From an uncultured Lachnobacterium sp. (GTDB lineage Bacteria > Bacillota > Clostridia > Lachnospirales > Lachnospiraceae): a DNA stretch of 29,844 nt. The stretch is from contig URDU01000035.1 in assembly GCA_900546625.1 (NCBI GenBank), forward strand, positions 1 through 29,844, given 5' to 3'. Of the stretch, positions 6,673-15,315 are shown piece by piece (position 1 is the first letter of the stretch; each line of letters opens with the position of its first letter). Below the pieces are notes generated by a model. It saw nothing but the letters and a program-made list of their open reading frames with translations, was not told the origin of the DNA and ran no database searches. Made by a program: the position numbers and the translations under genes.

Positions 6673-7137
6673 TTACAGGCCAAAGCCCGAATGTACAGGC
6701 AGGCCTCTGTGCTCAACAGGAGTGGAAAAAACTATCTGTGTACGTGTCTTACCGAATTTCTGCAGATTGTTGATAAAGTCATCAAGCTCCTCCGTGTCTA
6801 GAAATTCCACCTCTATGAGCATGGAATACTCTCCTGTCACACAGTTGCACTCTATGACATTCTCCACGCTCTCAATAAACGGATAAAACTCCTCCTTTTG
6901 TACAGGCTCCAGATCCAGATTGACAAAGGCCTTTATCTTATAGCCCAGATTAACCGAATCAACAGTGGCATGATAGCCCTTTATGATTCCCTTGCTCTCC
7001 AATCTCTCTATTCTGGCTGTTACAGCCGGTGATGACAAAAATACCTGTGCCGCAATCTCCTTTATCGCTATACGTGCATTTTCCTGCAGCAGCTCTACTA
7101 TTTTCTCATCAATCATATCAAGTGCATTCTTAGTCAA
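6673..7137 (-). CDS. Lrp/AsnC family transcriptional regulator
   Basis: A 154-residue regulator with an N-terminal winged helix-turn-helix (about 8-58, including ARIAIKEIAAQVFLSSPAVTARIERL) and a C-terminal RAM ligand-binding domain (about 68-145, CVTGEYSMLIEVEF). The family senses amino acids and binds DNA as dimers or octamers. The start codon is TTG, with AGGAGG 7 nt upstream; no better ATG exists in frame. It lies between argJ and proC on the same strand, so amino-acid-responsive control of proC or argJ is a reasonable guess but is not shown. It has no obvious promoter of its own and may depend on read-through past the argJ terminator. Confidence 0.93.
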   Translation of the reverse strand: MTKNALDMIDEKIVELLQENARIAIKEIAAQVFLSSPAVTARIERLESKGIIKGYHATVDSVNLGYKIKAFVNLDLEPVQKEEFYPFIESVENVIECNCVTGEYSMLIEVEFLDTEELDDFINNLQKFGKTRTQIVFSTPVEHRGLPVHSGFGL

Positions 7138-7182
7138 GGTACCGCCTCCTAATCTCTCTTTTGTAAATGTGATTTTTCCAAC

Positions 7183-7222
7183 AAAAAAGAGGGCGCAGAT
7201 AACCTAATATCTGAACGCCCTC
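7183..7222 (-). terminator. Terminator after argJ
   Basis: On the minus strand GAGGGCG/CGCCCTC plus CAGATA/TATCTG arms (7189-7222, small internal bulge) are followed by a run of six T (7183-7188). It ends the argJ transcript before the Lrp-type gene. Confidence 0.8.
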
Positions 7223-7290
7223 GTTCGCTTTACTTTTTTAATTAATTACTTTAGAAAAATAATATCATTAATCAATATTACTTGTCAAGA

Positions 7291-8517
7291 TTAAGATCTG
7301 TAATCTCCGTTAATTTTTACATAATCATATGTAAGATCACAGCCCCATGCCTTGGCTGACACATCTCCCTGGTGTAAATCTATGTCGATGTAAATCTCAT
7401 CCTCATGCAGTATCTTTGCTGCCTCCTCCTCTGAGAAGTCAACTCCGGCGCCGTTCTCGCACACCTTGATGCTTCCTGCTGTTGAGCGAAGATGAAGCTC
7501 CACCTTGTCTATATCAAAATCAGCCTCCGCATAGCCTATAGCACAAAGGATTCGTCCCCAGTTGGCATCCTCGCCAAACATAGCACACTTTAAAAGTGGT
7601 GAACGGATAACGCTCTTTGCCACAATAATTGCTGTATCAAGGTCAGGTGCACCTGCGCAGGTACACTCTAAGAGCTTTGAAGCACCCTCTCCATCCTTTG
7701 CAAGCATTCTTGTAAGATTTGAAAGCACCTCGTACAGTGCATCCTTAAAGGTCTGATAATCATCATTCTCTGTAGTGATAGGTGTGTTTCCTGCCAGTCC
7801 GTTTGCCATGATGCTCACCATATCATTGGTAGAGGTATCGCCGTCAATGCTTAAGCAGTTGTAGGTAACCTTTACAATCTCGCTCAAGGCCTTCTGGATG
7901 AGCTCTGATGAGATGGCAACATCTGTTGTGATAAAGTTTAAGGTGGTTGCCATGTTCGGATGTATCATACCGCTTCCCTTTGCCATACCGCCGACTGTAC
8001 ACTCACTGTCTCCAAGCATGAACTTCACCGCATACTGCTTTGGAACAGTATCTGTGGTCATGATAGCATTTACAGCCTTGTCATTGCCGTCTGCCGAAAG
8101 TCCCTTTGCAAGCTCCTTTATATGGCTCTCGATAGGCTCGATAGGAAGCACCTGGCCGATAACTCCTGTAGAAGCAACAATAACCTCGTTTGGATCAATC
8201 GAAAGCTCTGCTGCTGCAAGCTCGCACATTCTCTGTGCCTTTTCCACTCCATCTGCATTGCAGGTGTTGGCATTTTTGCTGTTTGCAATAACAGCCTTTG
8301 CAGTATGTCCCGATGCCTCAAGGTGTGCCTTTGTCACCTGAATAGGTGCTCCCTTCACCTTGTTTGTAGTGTAAACAGCCGCTGCCTGACACTGTGCTTC
8401 TGAATAAACTAAAGCCAGATCATTTTTGTTTTTGTCACTGTTTAATCCACAGTTCAGTCCGTTTGCAACAAAGCCCTTTGCTGCGCAGACTCCCTTTTCT
8501 ACCTTTGTAAAACTCAT
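7291..8517 (-). CDS. argJ: Bifunctional ornithine acetyltransferase / N-acetylglutamate synthase
   Basis: Transfers the acetyl group from N-acetylornithine to glutamate, closing the acetyl cycle of arginine synthesis; some members also use acetyl-CoA. The proenzyme cuts itself before a threonine: the motif KGSGMIHPNMATTL has Thr191 in that position. The oxyanion motif STGVIG is at 117-122. Length 408 aa is normal. Start ATG has a modest GAGG site. No argB, argC or argD is next to it; the upstream neighbour is citrate synthase, whose product feeds 2-oxoglutarate and glutamate formation. Mono- versus bifunctionality cannot be told from sequence. Confidence 0.95.
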   Translation of the reverse strand: MSFTKVEKGVCAAKGFVANGLNCGLNSDKNKNDLALVYSEAQCQAAAVYTTNKVKGAPIQVTKAHLEASGHTAKAVIANSKNANTCNADGVEKAQRMCELAAAELSIDPNEVIVASTGVIGQVLPIEPIESHIKELAKGLSADGNDKAVNAIMTTDTVPKQYAVKFMLGDSECTVGGMAKGSGMIHPNMATTLNFITTDVAISSELIQKALSEIVKVTYNCLSIDGDTSTNDMVSIMANGLAGNTPITTENDDYQTFKDALYEVLSNLTRMLAKDGEGASKLLECTCAGAPDLDTAIIVAKSVIRSPLLKCAMFGEDANWGRILCAIGYAEADFDIDKVELHLRSTAGSIKVCENGAGVDFSEEEAAKILHEDEIYIDIDLHQGDVSAKAWGCDLTYDYVKINGDYRS

Positions 8518-8606
8518 TTGTATAATACCTCGATTCTTCTAAATATGTCTAATCCCCAACATATCGTATTATTGATGCATGAACGAAAGCCTATAACATC
8601 CTTTCG

Positions 8607-9947
8607 TTACTCTATCTCTTTCATGACACTCTTGTAAGCCGGACGGATAATCTTGTTCATGCCGACAATCTCCTCAAGCCTGTGAGCACTCCAGCCGACG
8701 ATTCGCGCGATAGCAAAAAGAGGTGTGTAAAGCTCCATAGGAATACCAAGCATCTCATAAACAAAGCCGCTGTAGAAGTCGACATTCGGAGAAACACCCT
8801 TAAAGATATGGCGCTTTTCAGCGATAATCTCAGGAGCCACCTTCTCTATTGTATTATAGAGATTCATCTCCTTATCTCTATTCTTCGCCACCGAAAGCTT
8901 CTCCACATAGCCTCTGAATATACGCTCTCTCGGATCAGAAAGTGAATACACGGCATGTCCCATTCCATAGATGAGGCCCTTGTGGTCAAATACCTCACCA
9001 TCCATCATTTTTCTAAGGTATGCTCTCACCTCATCCTCGTCATCCCAGTGCTTCACATGCGAACGGATGTCCTGCATCATCTCCATCACCTTGATGTTGG
9101 CACCGCCGTGCTTTGGTCCCTTAAGGGAGGACATGGCTGCCGCGATAGCAGAGTATGTATCTGTACCTGCCGATGTAACCACACGGGTGGTAAATGTGGA
9201 ATTGTTTCCACCGCCGTGCTCCATATGAAGAATAAGCGCCATATCAAGCACCCTTGCTTCAAGCTCTGTGTATTGATTGTCAGCTCTGAGCATACGAAGG
9301 AAGTTTTCAGCTGTCGAAAGCTTTGGATCCGGCCTGTGAATATACATGCTCTGATCATTTTCATAATGATTATACGCATGATAACCGTAAACTGCAAGCA
9401 TCGGGAATATTGCAACAAGTGATAAGCACTGTCTGATATTGTTGTCGATGCCAGCCTTTGCTACAAGAGGATCATATGAAGCCAGTGTCAGTATACTTCT
9501 CGTCATGGAATTCATGATATCCTTTGACGGAGCCTTCATGATGACATCCCTCGTAAAGTTGGTAGGAAGGGTTCTGCTTCTTCCTAAAACCTCTGTAAAC
9601 TCAGCCAATTCACTCTCAGATGGCAGCTGCCCGAAAAGCAGCAGATAAGCAATTTTTTCAAAACCAAACTCACCGGGCTTTAAGTTGTTTGTAAGTGTCT
9701 TTACATTGTAGCCCCTGTACCACAATTGTCCGTCACATGGCACGCTGCTGCCATCCTCGCCCGTCTTAAATGAAACAATCTCTGAAATATTCGTAAGACC
9801 TGTCAGAACTCCCTTTCCGTTTACATCCCTAAGTCCTCTGTTGACACCATATTCCCTGAAAAGACTATCTGAAATTGTGTCATTTTTAATACAGATATCC
9901 TGTTTTTTTGCAGCGTAATCCGCTAATAAATTATTGCTTTTTGTCAT
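8607..9947 (-). CDS. Citrate synthase (citrate/2-methylcitrate synthase family)
   Basis: Condenses acetyl-CoA with oxaloacetate to citrate, or propionyl-CoA to 2-methylcitrate. The family's motifs are present in order: HGGGNNSTF with a catalytic-type histidine near 243, GPKHGGAN near 280, GMGHAVYSLSDPR near 326 and the C-terminal YTPLFAIARIVGW. It is 446 residues, longer than the roughly 380-residue short forms because of an N-terminal extension of about 60 residues, as is usual in clostridial homologues. The start follows GGAAGGG. It lies upstream of argJ on the same strand and may supply the oxidative arm from citrate to glutamate. I cannot separate citrate from methylcitrate activity by eye, so no symbol is given. 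Confidence 0.93.
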   Translation of the reverse strand: MTKSNNLLADYAAKKQDICIKNDTISDSLFREYGVNRGLRDVNGKGVLTGLTNISEIVSFKTGEDGSSVPCDGQLWYRGYNVKTLTNNLKPGEFGFEKIAYLLLFGQLPSESELAEFTEVLGRSRTLPTNFTRDVIMKAPSKDIMNSMTRSILTLASYDPLVAKAGIDNNIRQCLSLVAIFPMLAVYGYHAYNHYENDQSMYIHRPDPKLSTAENFLRMLRADNQYTELEARVLDMALILHMEHGGGNNSTFTTRVVTSAGTDTYSAIAAAMSSLKGPKHGGANIKVMEMMQDIRSHVKHWDDEDEVRAYLRKMMDGEVFDHKGLIYGMGHAVYSLSDPRERIFRGYVEKLSVAKNRDKEMNLYNTIEKVAPEIIAEKRHIFKGVSPNVDFYSGFVYEMLGIPMELYTPLFAIARIVGWSAHRLEEIVGMNKIIRPAYKSVMKEIE

Positions 9948-9995
9948 CCATTCACCCTTCCTTTTTACCTTTTAGAATATATTATATCCGTTTTC

Positions 9996-11588
9996 TTAGA
10001 AATTGGCAAACCCATTCATGAATCCGTAGCCAAAAATTTTATTTGGGTAGTCGGTTTTTTCTTTTCTGCGGCAGTTTCTTACCATGACATTTTTTATATC
10101 CACTCCGTTTGCGAGCAAAACATTGCCTCTCACTATCATCCACTCCATGATGAGAGCCGCCACCGCTGCAGTGATTGCAGCAGCCGCCGATGTGCCACTT
10201 AGTGCTATATACATTCCTCTTAGATTTGCCCCTGTGATATCCACAGCCGGTGCTACGAGATCCGGCTTTATTCCACCGTCTGCGTCAAAGCCCCTTCCCG
10301 ACTCTAAAAGTATTGCATCATTTAGGGAATTATAGCCTCCCGCCGTTATCACAAGCTTAGCATCCGAAGGCATGGTCAGCGTGGTATCAGGCTCCGAGAC
10401 AATAAAGCTCACATCAGCATCAAGAAGTCCTGTCATCGGGAGCCACATATTAAAAACACCTCCAATAGTACTAAGTGGAAATACCCTGATGGTCCACACT
10501 CCCTTCACCACCTTTTCAAAGCGGATAAATATAAGCAAATCCCTCGTCTGTCTGCCGGTCTGCCTGTAGTCAATAGTCACCTGTGTTCCTTCAAGCAGAA
10601 ATGAGTATTCACCGCTGTCTATTCGCATTGGTACCCCTGCCGGATTCGACTGACCACTCGGTGATATGACAGAAAGCGTAAATAGCTCAGGTGAAAGTGC
10701 CCAGCATTCCAGATAAAAGCCATCCATATCCTGCTCAACATTTATCTCAATATCATCGACTGTATCTGTTATGCGCCCTTTATAATGATGCCTGCTGTTC
10801 GCCTCATTGCCCGCTGCCGCAACCACAGCCCTGCCTCTTTTTACCGTGATATAGTCCAGATACTCTGAAAGATCCTCAGCTCCCGTGTGGCTTCCGTTAT
10901 TGCAGCCAAGCGCCATGCAAAAGACAGCCGGTGCTCCCTTTTGACCTGCAAACTCATCTGCAAAATGCACTGCTCTCATCACATCAACCTCCGAGTACAC
11001 CATTTTACGATCCGGAATAAAGTAGAAATCATACAGCTTTTGAGGTGCCCTTTTCAGCTTTACGACAATAAGCTTAGCCTGTGGTGCCACCCCTGCAAAA
11101 TCATCCTGCGGTCTGTCATTGCCACATATCACGCTCGCCACAAACGTACCATGCCCATCCTCATCGCCCGGTATGCTCTCATATGGATTTTCCGATAAAA
11201 TAGCAGCATTTATCTCATCCTCAGAATAAACCGTATCCGTATTCTGATCCCAGAGCACCGCAATCTTCGTCTTACCCTCAGGTGTCATAAAAGCCTCCTG
11301 CGCATAATTCACACCTGTGTCAATAACCACCACATACACACCATTTCCGTATAGTCCCGGAACAAACTCCCTTTGAAGCCTGAACACACCGCTCTTTACA
11401 AGTCCCTGCGTGGATAAAGGAGCAAGACACTTTGGAATAGCCGAATACGAATAAACTCCCACCATAAGTGGTGGGAGTCTTTCGTAATCCTCATATGTCC
11501 ATATCTCGTAATCATCGCCCAATGTCTCTATGATATCAGGAGCTATTACCGGTGGAATGAACTCCTTTTTTGATACTATGAACTGCAT
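9996..11588 (-). CDS. S8 family subtilisin-like peptidase, Csp-like, cytosolic
   Basis: A 530-residue subtilase with an intact catalytic triad: Asp90 in VVVIDTGVNY, His146 in DGHGTFVAS and Ser467 in SGTSAAAA. There is no signal peptide or membrane helix, so it should act in the cytosol unless exported otherwise. Residues 1-75 look like a short prodomain-like region. A roughly 130-residue beta-rich insertion (about 265-400) sits between His and Ser, the layout of the clostridial Csp-like subtilases. Such proteins are widespread in Lachnospiraceae without known substrates. Transcription upstream ends at the 15-bp hairpin 11617-11650. No inhibitor, transporter or substrate gene is adjacent. Confidence 0.92.
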   Translation of the reverse strand: MQFIVSKKEFIPPVIAPDIIETLGDDYEIWTYEDYERLPPLMVGVYSYSAIPKCLAPLSTQGLVKSGVFRLQREFVPGLYGNGVYVVVIDTGVNYAQEAFMTPEGKTKIAVLWDQNTDTVYSEDEINAAILSENPYESIPGDEDGHGTFVASVICGNDRPQDDFAGVAPQAKLIVVKLKRAPQKLYDFYFIPDRKMVYSEVDVMRAVHFADEFAGQKGAPAVFCMALGCNNGSHTGAEDLSEYLDYITVKRGRAVVAAAGNEANSRHHYKGRITDTVDDIEINVEQDMDGFYLECWALSPELFTLSVISPSGQSNPAGVPMRIDSGEYSFLLEGTQVTIDYRQTGRQTRDLLIFIRFEKVVKGVWTIRVFPLSTIGGVFNMWLPMTGLLDADVSFIVSEPDTTLTMPSDAKLVITAGGYNSLNDAILLESGRGFDADGGIKPDLVAPAVDITGANLRGMYIALSGTSAAAAITAAVAALIMEWMIVRGNVLLANGVDIKNVMVRNCRRKEKTDYPNKIFGYGFMNGFANF

Positions 11589-11616
11589 ATTTTACCTCAT
11601 ATGATATAATATTTAG

Positions 11617-11650
11617 ATATGAGGGTCAAAAGATATTTTGACCCTCATAT
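11617..11650 (-). terminator. Strong terminator after the SbcC-like gene
   Basis: Perfect 15-bp arms ATATGAGGGTCAAAA and TTTTGACCCTCATAT around GATA. The flanks are A/T-rich but lack a pure T-run. It separates the SbcD/SbcC-like pair from the S8 peptidase gene. Confidence 0.7.
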
Positions 11651-11717
11651 AATTATATTCTATAAATAAAAATATGCTACCATATTTATCTAATATAAGC
11701 AAAGCTTCGACCAAAAT

Positions 11718-14126
11718 TTACTCGCGGCTTCCATGACATGTAAAATAGATCACCTGGTAATCCTGCGAAAGCACCGCAAGCAGCCTTCTGCCTCGAGCAA
11801 GCTTCTCATCATCCAGATTCACAAACGGATCGTCAAGTATGAGGAATGGCTTCTCGAGCGGATACATCGCATCCACAAGCGCAAAACGCATACATATGCC
11901 TATCAGATCCTTGTAGCCTGCCGACATGGTTCTCACATCGCGAAGCTGCCCCTGCTCCTTCATCCTTATTGAAATATTGGCATCCACCTGCCAGTCTCTG
12001 TCTGTATTTTCTGTCAGGATACCGAAGTACTTCTGGAAGCCATTGGAAATAGGCGCCATGTATCTGGCAGTAAACTGCTCCCTTGCCCTGGTCAGATAGT
12101 CTGATGTAAGTCCAAGTATCTCGTACTTATGCTTTTCCTCAGCCTGTATCTGCTTACAGTTGCGATACTCCTGCTCCTTTTCATCCCTCATATCAAGCTG
12201 CTCCTGCAGATCATCCATCTGTCTGCCGTACTGCACTAAGGACGCCCTGATTTCATCGAGGCTGCCTTCCACCTTTGAAATCATCTCATTGAGCTCATCA
12301 AGTGTATACGGACACTCATTTGGTGCAAGAAGCTTGTCCATATCGTTGTCATTCTCAAACTGCGCTTTCTTCTGAAGCGCACTGTCCATATTTTCCTTTG
12401 CAAAGCCGGCCTCTGCGAGCTGCTTTTTCATCTGTGAAAGTGTCTGTGTATATTCTGCAGCATTGTCATATCCATAGAGACTTAAATACTCATTAAGCGA
12501 AGCCTTTGCCTTCTCATAGTCAGCCTTTGTCTTGGCGCGCTTTCCTATCTGCTCGTTGAAACGACTGTAGTCATGAGCCTTTGTTCGAAGCTCAAAAAGC
12601 TTCTCCTGATACTGCGATTCATCTGCTTCAATCGAAAAGCTGTCAAAAAACTGCGATACCTCATGCTCCATTGATGTAATGCCGCTTTGAATCTGCTCAA
12701 GCTGCTCCTTTAATTCCTGAATCGGTATCTCCTTCTGCTTTATATTTTCCTCACGCTCAGCCATAAGCCTGATGTATGCTCTCTGCTTTTTGTTGTTCAG
12801 ACGGATTCCATAGACCATCATGACAACACCGCAAAGCGCCATAGCGACTCCAGCTATGCCTACCACAAGAAACATGATTTCCTTCACATTGTACTTCTCA
12901 TTCAGACTGAATACCGTGGCAACAGCTGCTGCCAAAAGACCGATAACCATAAGCACAATACCTGCAGGTACAAACTTAGTCTTCTCCGGTGCCTCCGGTT
13001 CCTCCTCATCATCTGCCATCTTTGCAAGTGAGGTCATCTGCGAGAGCTTGAGCTCCATGTGACTGTACTCATTCTTGACGCTCTGGATGTTTGCAATCTT
13101 CTTTTGCATCTCATCAAGACCATCATCAGATGGCACACCATCCTTAAACATACCTGAAAGTGTATCTAAATACTGCTCCTCCTCAGGCGTAAAGCTCAGA
13201 TTATCTTCTACAGCCTTTAAGCTTTCAAGCTCTCCGGCCTGCTTTGTCTTTTCCAAAAGCTCTGCCTCATCCGGTGCTTTGTCTCCAAAGACTGCCATTG
13301 CAGCATTGTAAATGCTCTCTTTCTCCTTTGCAACAGCACAAAGCTGCTCGTAGTTTTCACGAAGTGCCTGCTTTCTGCTGTCCTCAGATGCCACCTGAAG
13401 TGCCCTGCCGTACTCGGCTCTGATACCGGTAAGCTCCTTCTTCTGGGCAGTTTTCTCATCTATTTTCTCTGAAAGCTGTGCTGCTGCCTCATCCGCGGCC
13501 TGATACTTCTTAAGCTCATGTTCTAAGGCTGTGAGTGTATTTACACGCTTTTTGATGGAGCCTGTGATACGGTTTGGGGACATCTTGTTCATCATGTCCT
13601 TAATGTCCGCTGTCGCCGACTCGAAGTTGTTGATGTCATTTGTATTTTCTGCCATATTGCCAAGCTTTGCGCTGATGCTGTCTGATGACGAAAACATACA
13701 GTCTGCCTGCGCTATGTATATCGTTCTCCTGAACGAGCTGCGGTCGAGGTCAAAAAGTTCCTCTCCAAGCAGTGGTGAAAAATCATCACACTCAACCATG
13801 GTTGCAAGCCTGTATAAGTGAAAATCATCCTGCTTTTCCGTGAGCCCAAAGGTCCTTACAAGTCTGTACTCCACTCCATCGGCCTCAAAATCGAGCTCTC
13901 CGCCATAGGTGCCGCCCTGCCATGGCTTATAGAGCTTTCTTTCCCTCTCAAAGGCGCCCGGCTCCTTTTTCGTATCAAAGCCGTACAGCATAGCCTTCAA
14001 AAAAGCCGCAAGTGTACTCTTTCCCCAGCCGTTTGGCTGGTTTATGACATTGACTCCATCATTGAAATTGATATTAAGATCGGACAGCTTTCCGAAGTTG
14101 TTTATGTGACAAGCTATTAATTTCAA
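11718..14126 (-). CDS. SbcC/Rad50-like (YhaN-like) ATPase with two membrane helices
   Basis: An 802-residue SMC/Rad50-type ATPase. The N-terminal half-site has Walker A NGWGKST at 32-38. Long heptad-rich coiled coils fill about 170-380 and 445-690. The C-terminal half has a signature-like TMSAGYKDL and Walker B FLILDDPFVNLDD, followed by a His switch (FTCHGS). Two hydrophobic helices at about 388-406 and 417-438 sit where Rad50 has its hinge, so the coiled-coil tip is probably in the membrane; no CxxC zinc hook is seen. The start codon is TTG, chosen because GGAGGAG lies 9 nt before it, embedded in the last codons of the phosphoesterase gene. Translational coupling and a shared complex with that nuclease are inferred. 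Likely role: DNA-end or structure processing, as proposed for YhaN. Confidence 0.88.
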   Translation of the reverse strand: MKLIACHINNFGKLSDLNINFNDGVNVINQPNGWGKSTLAAFLKAMLYGFDTKKEPGAFERERKLYKPWQGGTYGGELDFEADGVEYRLVRTFGLTEKQDDFHLYRLATMVECDDFSPLLGEELFDLDRSSFRRTIYIAQADCMFSSSDSISAKLGNMAENTNDINNFESATADIKDMMNKMSPNRITGSIKKRVNTLTALEHELKKYQAADEAAAQLSEKIDEKTAQKKELTGIRAEYGRALQVASEDSRKQALRENYEQLCAVAKEKESIYNAAMAVFGDKAPDEAELLEKTKQAGELESLKAVEDNLSFTPEEEQYLDTLSGMFKDGVPSDDGLDEMQKKIANIQSVKNEYSHMELKLSQMTSLAKMADDEEEPEAPEKTKFVPAGIVLMVIGLLAAAVATVFSLNEKYNVKEIMFLVVGIAGVAMALCGVVMMVYGIRLNNKKQRAYIRLMAEREENIKQKEIPIQELKEQLEQIQSGITSMEHEVSQFFDSFSIEADESQYQEKLFELRTKAHDYSRFNEQIGKRAKTKADYEKAKASLNEYLSLYGYDNAAEYTQTLSQMKKQLAEAGFAKENMDSALQKKAQFENDNDMDKLLAPNECPYTLDELNEMISKVEGSLDEIRASLVQYGRQMDDLQEQLDMRDEKEQEYRNCKQIQAEEKHKYEILGLTSDYLTRAREQFTARYMAPISNGFQKYFGILTENTDRDWQVDANISIRMKEQGQLRDVRTMSAGYKDLIGICMRFALVDAMYPLEKPFLILDDPFVNLDDEKLARGRRLLAVLSQDYQVIYFTCHGSRE

Positions 14127-14129
14127 TTT

Positions 14130-15194
14130 CTAAATCTCCTCCCCGCTAAGCGCCGATATACCACACCTGATGACCTCAGACTTCTGCTCCTCGGTCATAT
14201 CTGAGCCAAGCACCATCCGTATAAACTCACCCTTAAGTGATGCATCCTTTTCGTATTCACTGTAATTGATGAGAAGCCTTGTCTCATCATACACCTTTTC
14301 ATAGTAGAAATATTCCTCGAACATATCCTTGAGGAAGTCTGTGTTTATCTCACAATCCACGTCCACCTCACCTACAAGCACGAACTTTACCATGCTTCTC
14401 GATGAATATTCACTGTCCGAAATGGCCTTTTCCATCTTCACAGCCACATCCTGTGTGGTCATGGCTCCTGTCACATCCACATACAGCGTGTAGAGGCTCC
14501 TGTACGCAAACGGTACAAAGCTAAAGCCTGCCGTGAGCTTCTCATCATCTATATCAAGCACCACAAAGCCCTTTTGTCCACACTCATCAAAGCCTCTTCC
14601 CTCTAAGCAGCCGCTGTAGCAGTACATGCCACGGTTGTCTAGCTGTCCGCTCTGATACTCATGCACATGACCGAGCGCAAGATAATCAATGCCCTTATTC
14701 TTAAGGTCGCCTGTTGAAATCTCATCACCGAGCTGTCCGTGGAGAGTGACAACGTTGTAATTGTCATTGTCGAGCACAAGAGAATTGTACATGGCAGCCT
14801 GGTTAGACTTGTCTATCTCAAGACCTGTTATTGTGATATTTCCATAGCTGTATGAGGTCCACTGATTAGAAAAAAGCTTAAGATTGTCAGGGATTTCATC
14901 GAGCTTCGATATGAAATTGTCCGAGTCGTGATTCCCCTTTAGATAATAGAAATCGATATCCGGATTTGACGTAATCGAATCCTTTACCAGATTTCTGGCA
15001 GTCGCTGACACATTTCTCGTATCAAACAAATCGCCCGCTATGATAATCGCCTTTACGTCGTTATTTTTGGCGTACTCTATCATCCTTGAATATGTACGCA
15101 GTATTTCCATTTTTCTCTCTTTTGCCTGCTCCTTTGACAGATTCGAGGTCATCTTCGAATCCAGATGCAGGTCTGCACAGTGGATAATTTTCAT
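14130..15194 (-). CDS. SbcD/Mre11-like (YhaO-like) metallophosphoesterase
   Basis: A 354-residue calcineurin-type phosphoesterase with the full metal-binding set: DLHLD (Asp8, His10), IIAGDLFD, LKGNHDSD, a histidine in TLHGQLG, and LALGHVHE. These are the SbcD/Mre11 motifs, predicting Mn-dependent nuclease activity on DNA. The C-terminal 100 residues form the usual capping region. Its TAG stop lies 3 nt before the TTG start of the SbcC-like ATPase gene, so the two are almost certainly one complex. The similarity is to the YhaO type rather than to classical SbcD, judging from its membrane-helix partner. Confidence 0.9.
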   Translation of the reverse strand: MKIIHCADLHLDSKMTSNLSKEQAKERKMEILRTYSRMIEYAKNNDVKAIIIAGDLFDTRNVSATARNLVKDSITSNPDIDFYYLKGNHDSDNFISKLDEIPDNLKLFSNQWTSYSYGNITITGLEIDKSNQAAMYNSLVLDNDNYNVVTLHGQLGDEISTGDLKNKGIDYLALGHVHEYQSGQLDNRGMYCYSGCLEGRGFDECGQKGFVVLDIDDEKLTAGFSFVPFAYRSLYTLYVDVTGAMTTQDVAVKMEKAISDSEYSSRSMVKFVLVGEVDVDCEINTDFLKDMFEEYFYYEKVYDETRLLINYSEYEKDASLKGEFIRMVLGSDMTEEQKSEVIRCGISALSGEEI

Positions 15195-15315
15195 TTTTCC
15201 AATTCCTCTTGATATATGAACGTTTATAAATCATTACAGACTACACATAGATTCATTACGCATAGCCTGGTTGCATCATTTACAGCCAATTCACAATTTC
15301 ATAATCATTTAACAA

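Noticed and set aside
7898..8403. Two plus-strand open frames of 147 codons inside argJ
   Set aside because: They lie wholly within a highly conserved gene, lack ribosome sites and read as composition-driven shadows.
11599..11640. Promoter TTGACC-17-TATCAT for the S8 peptidase
   Set aside because: It overlaps the terminator arm and would start transcription inside or after the GAGG ribosome site, giving a nearly leaderless mRNA; support is too weak to list.
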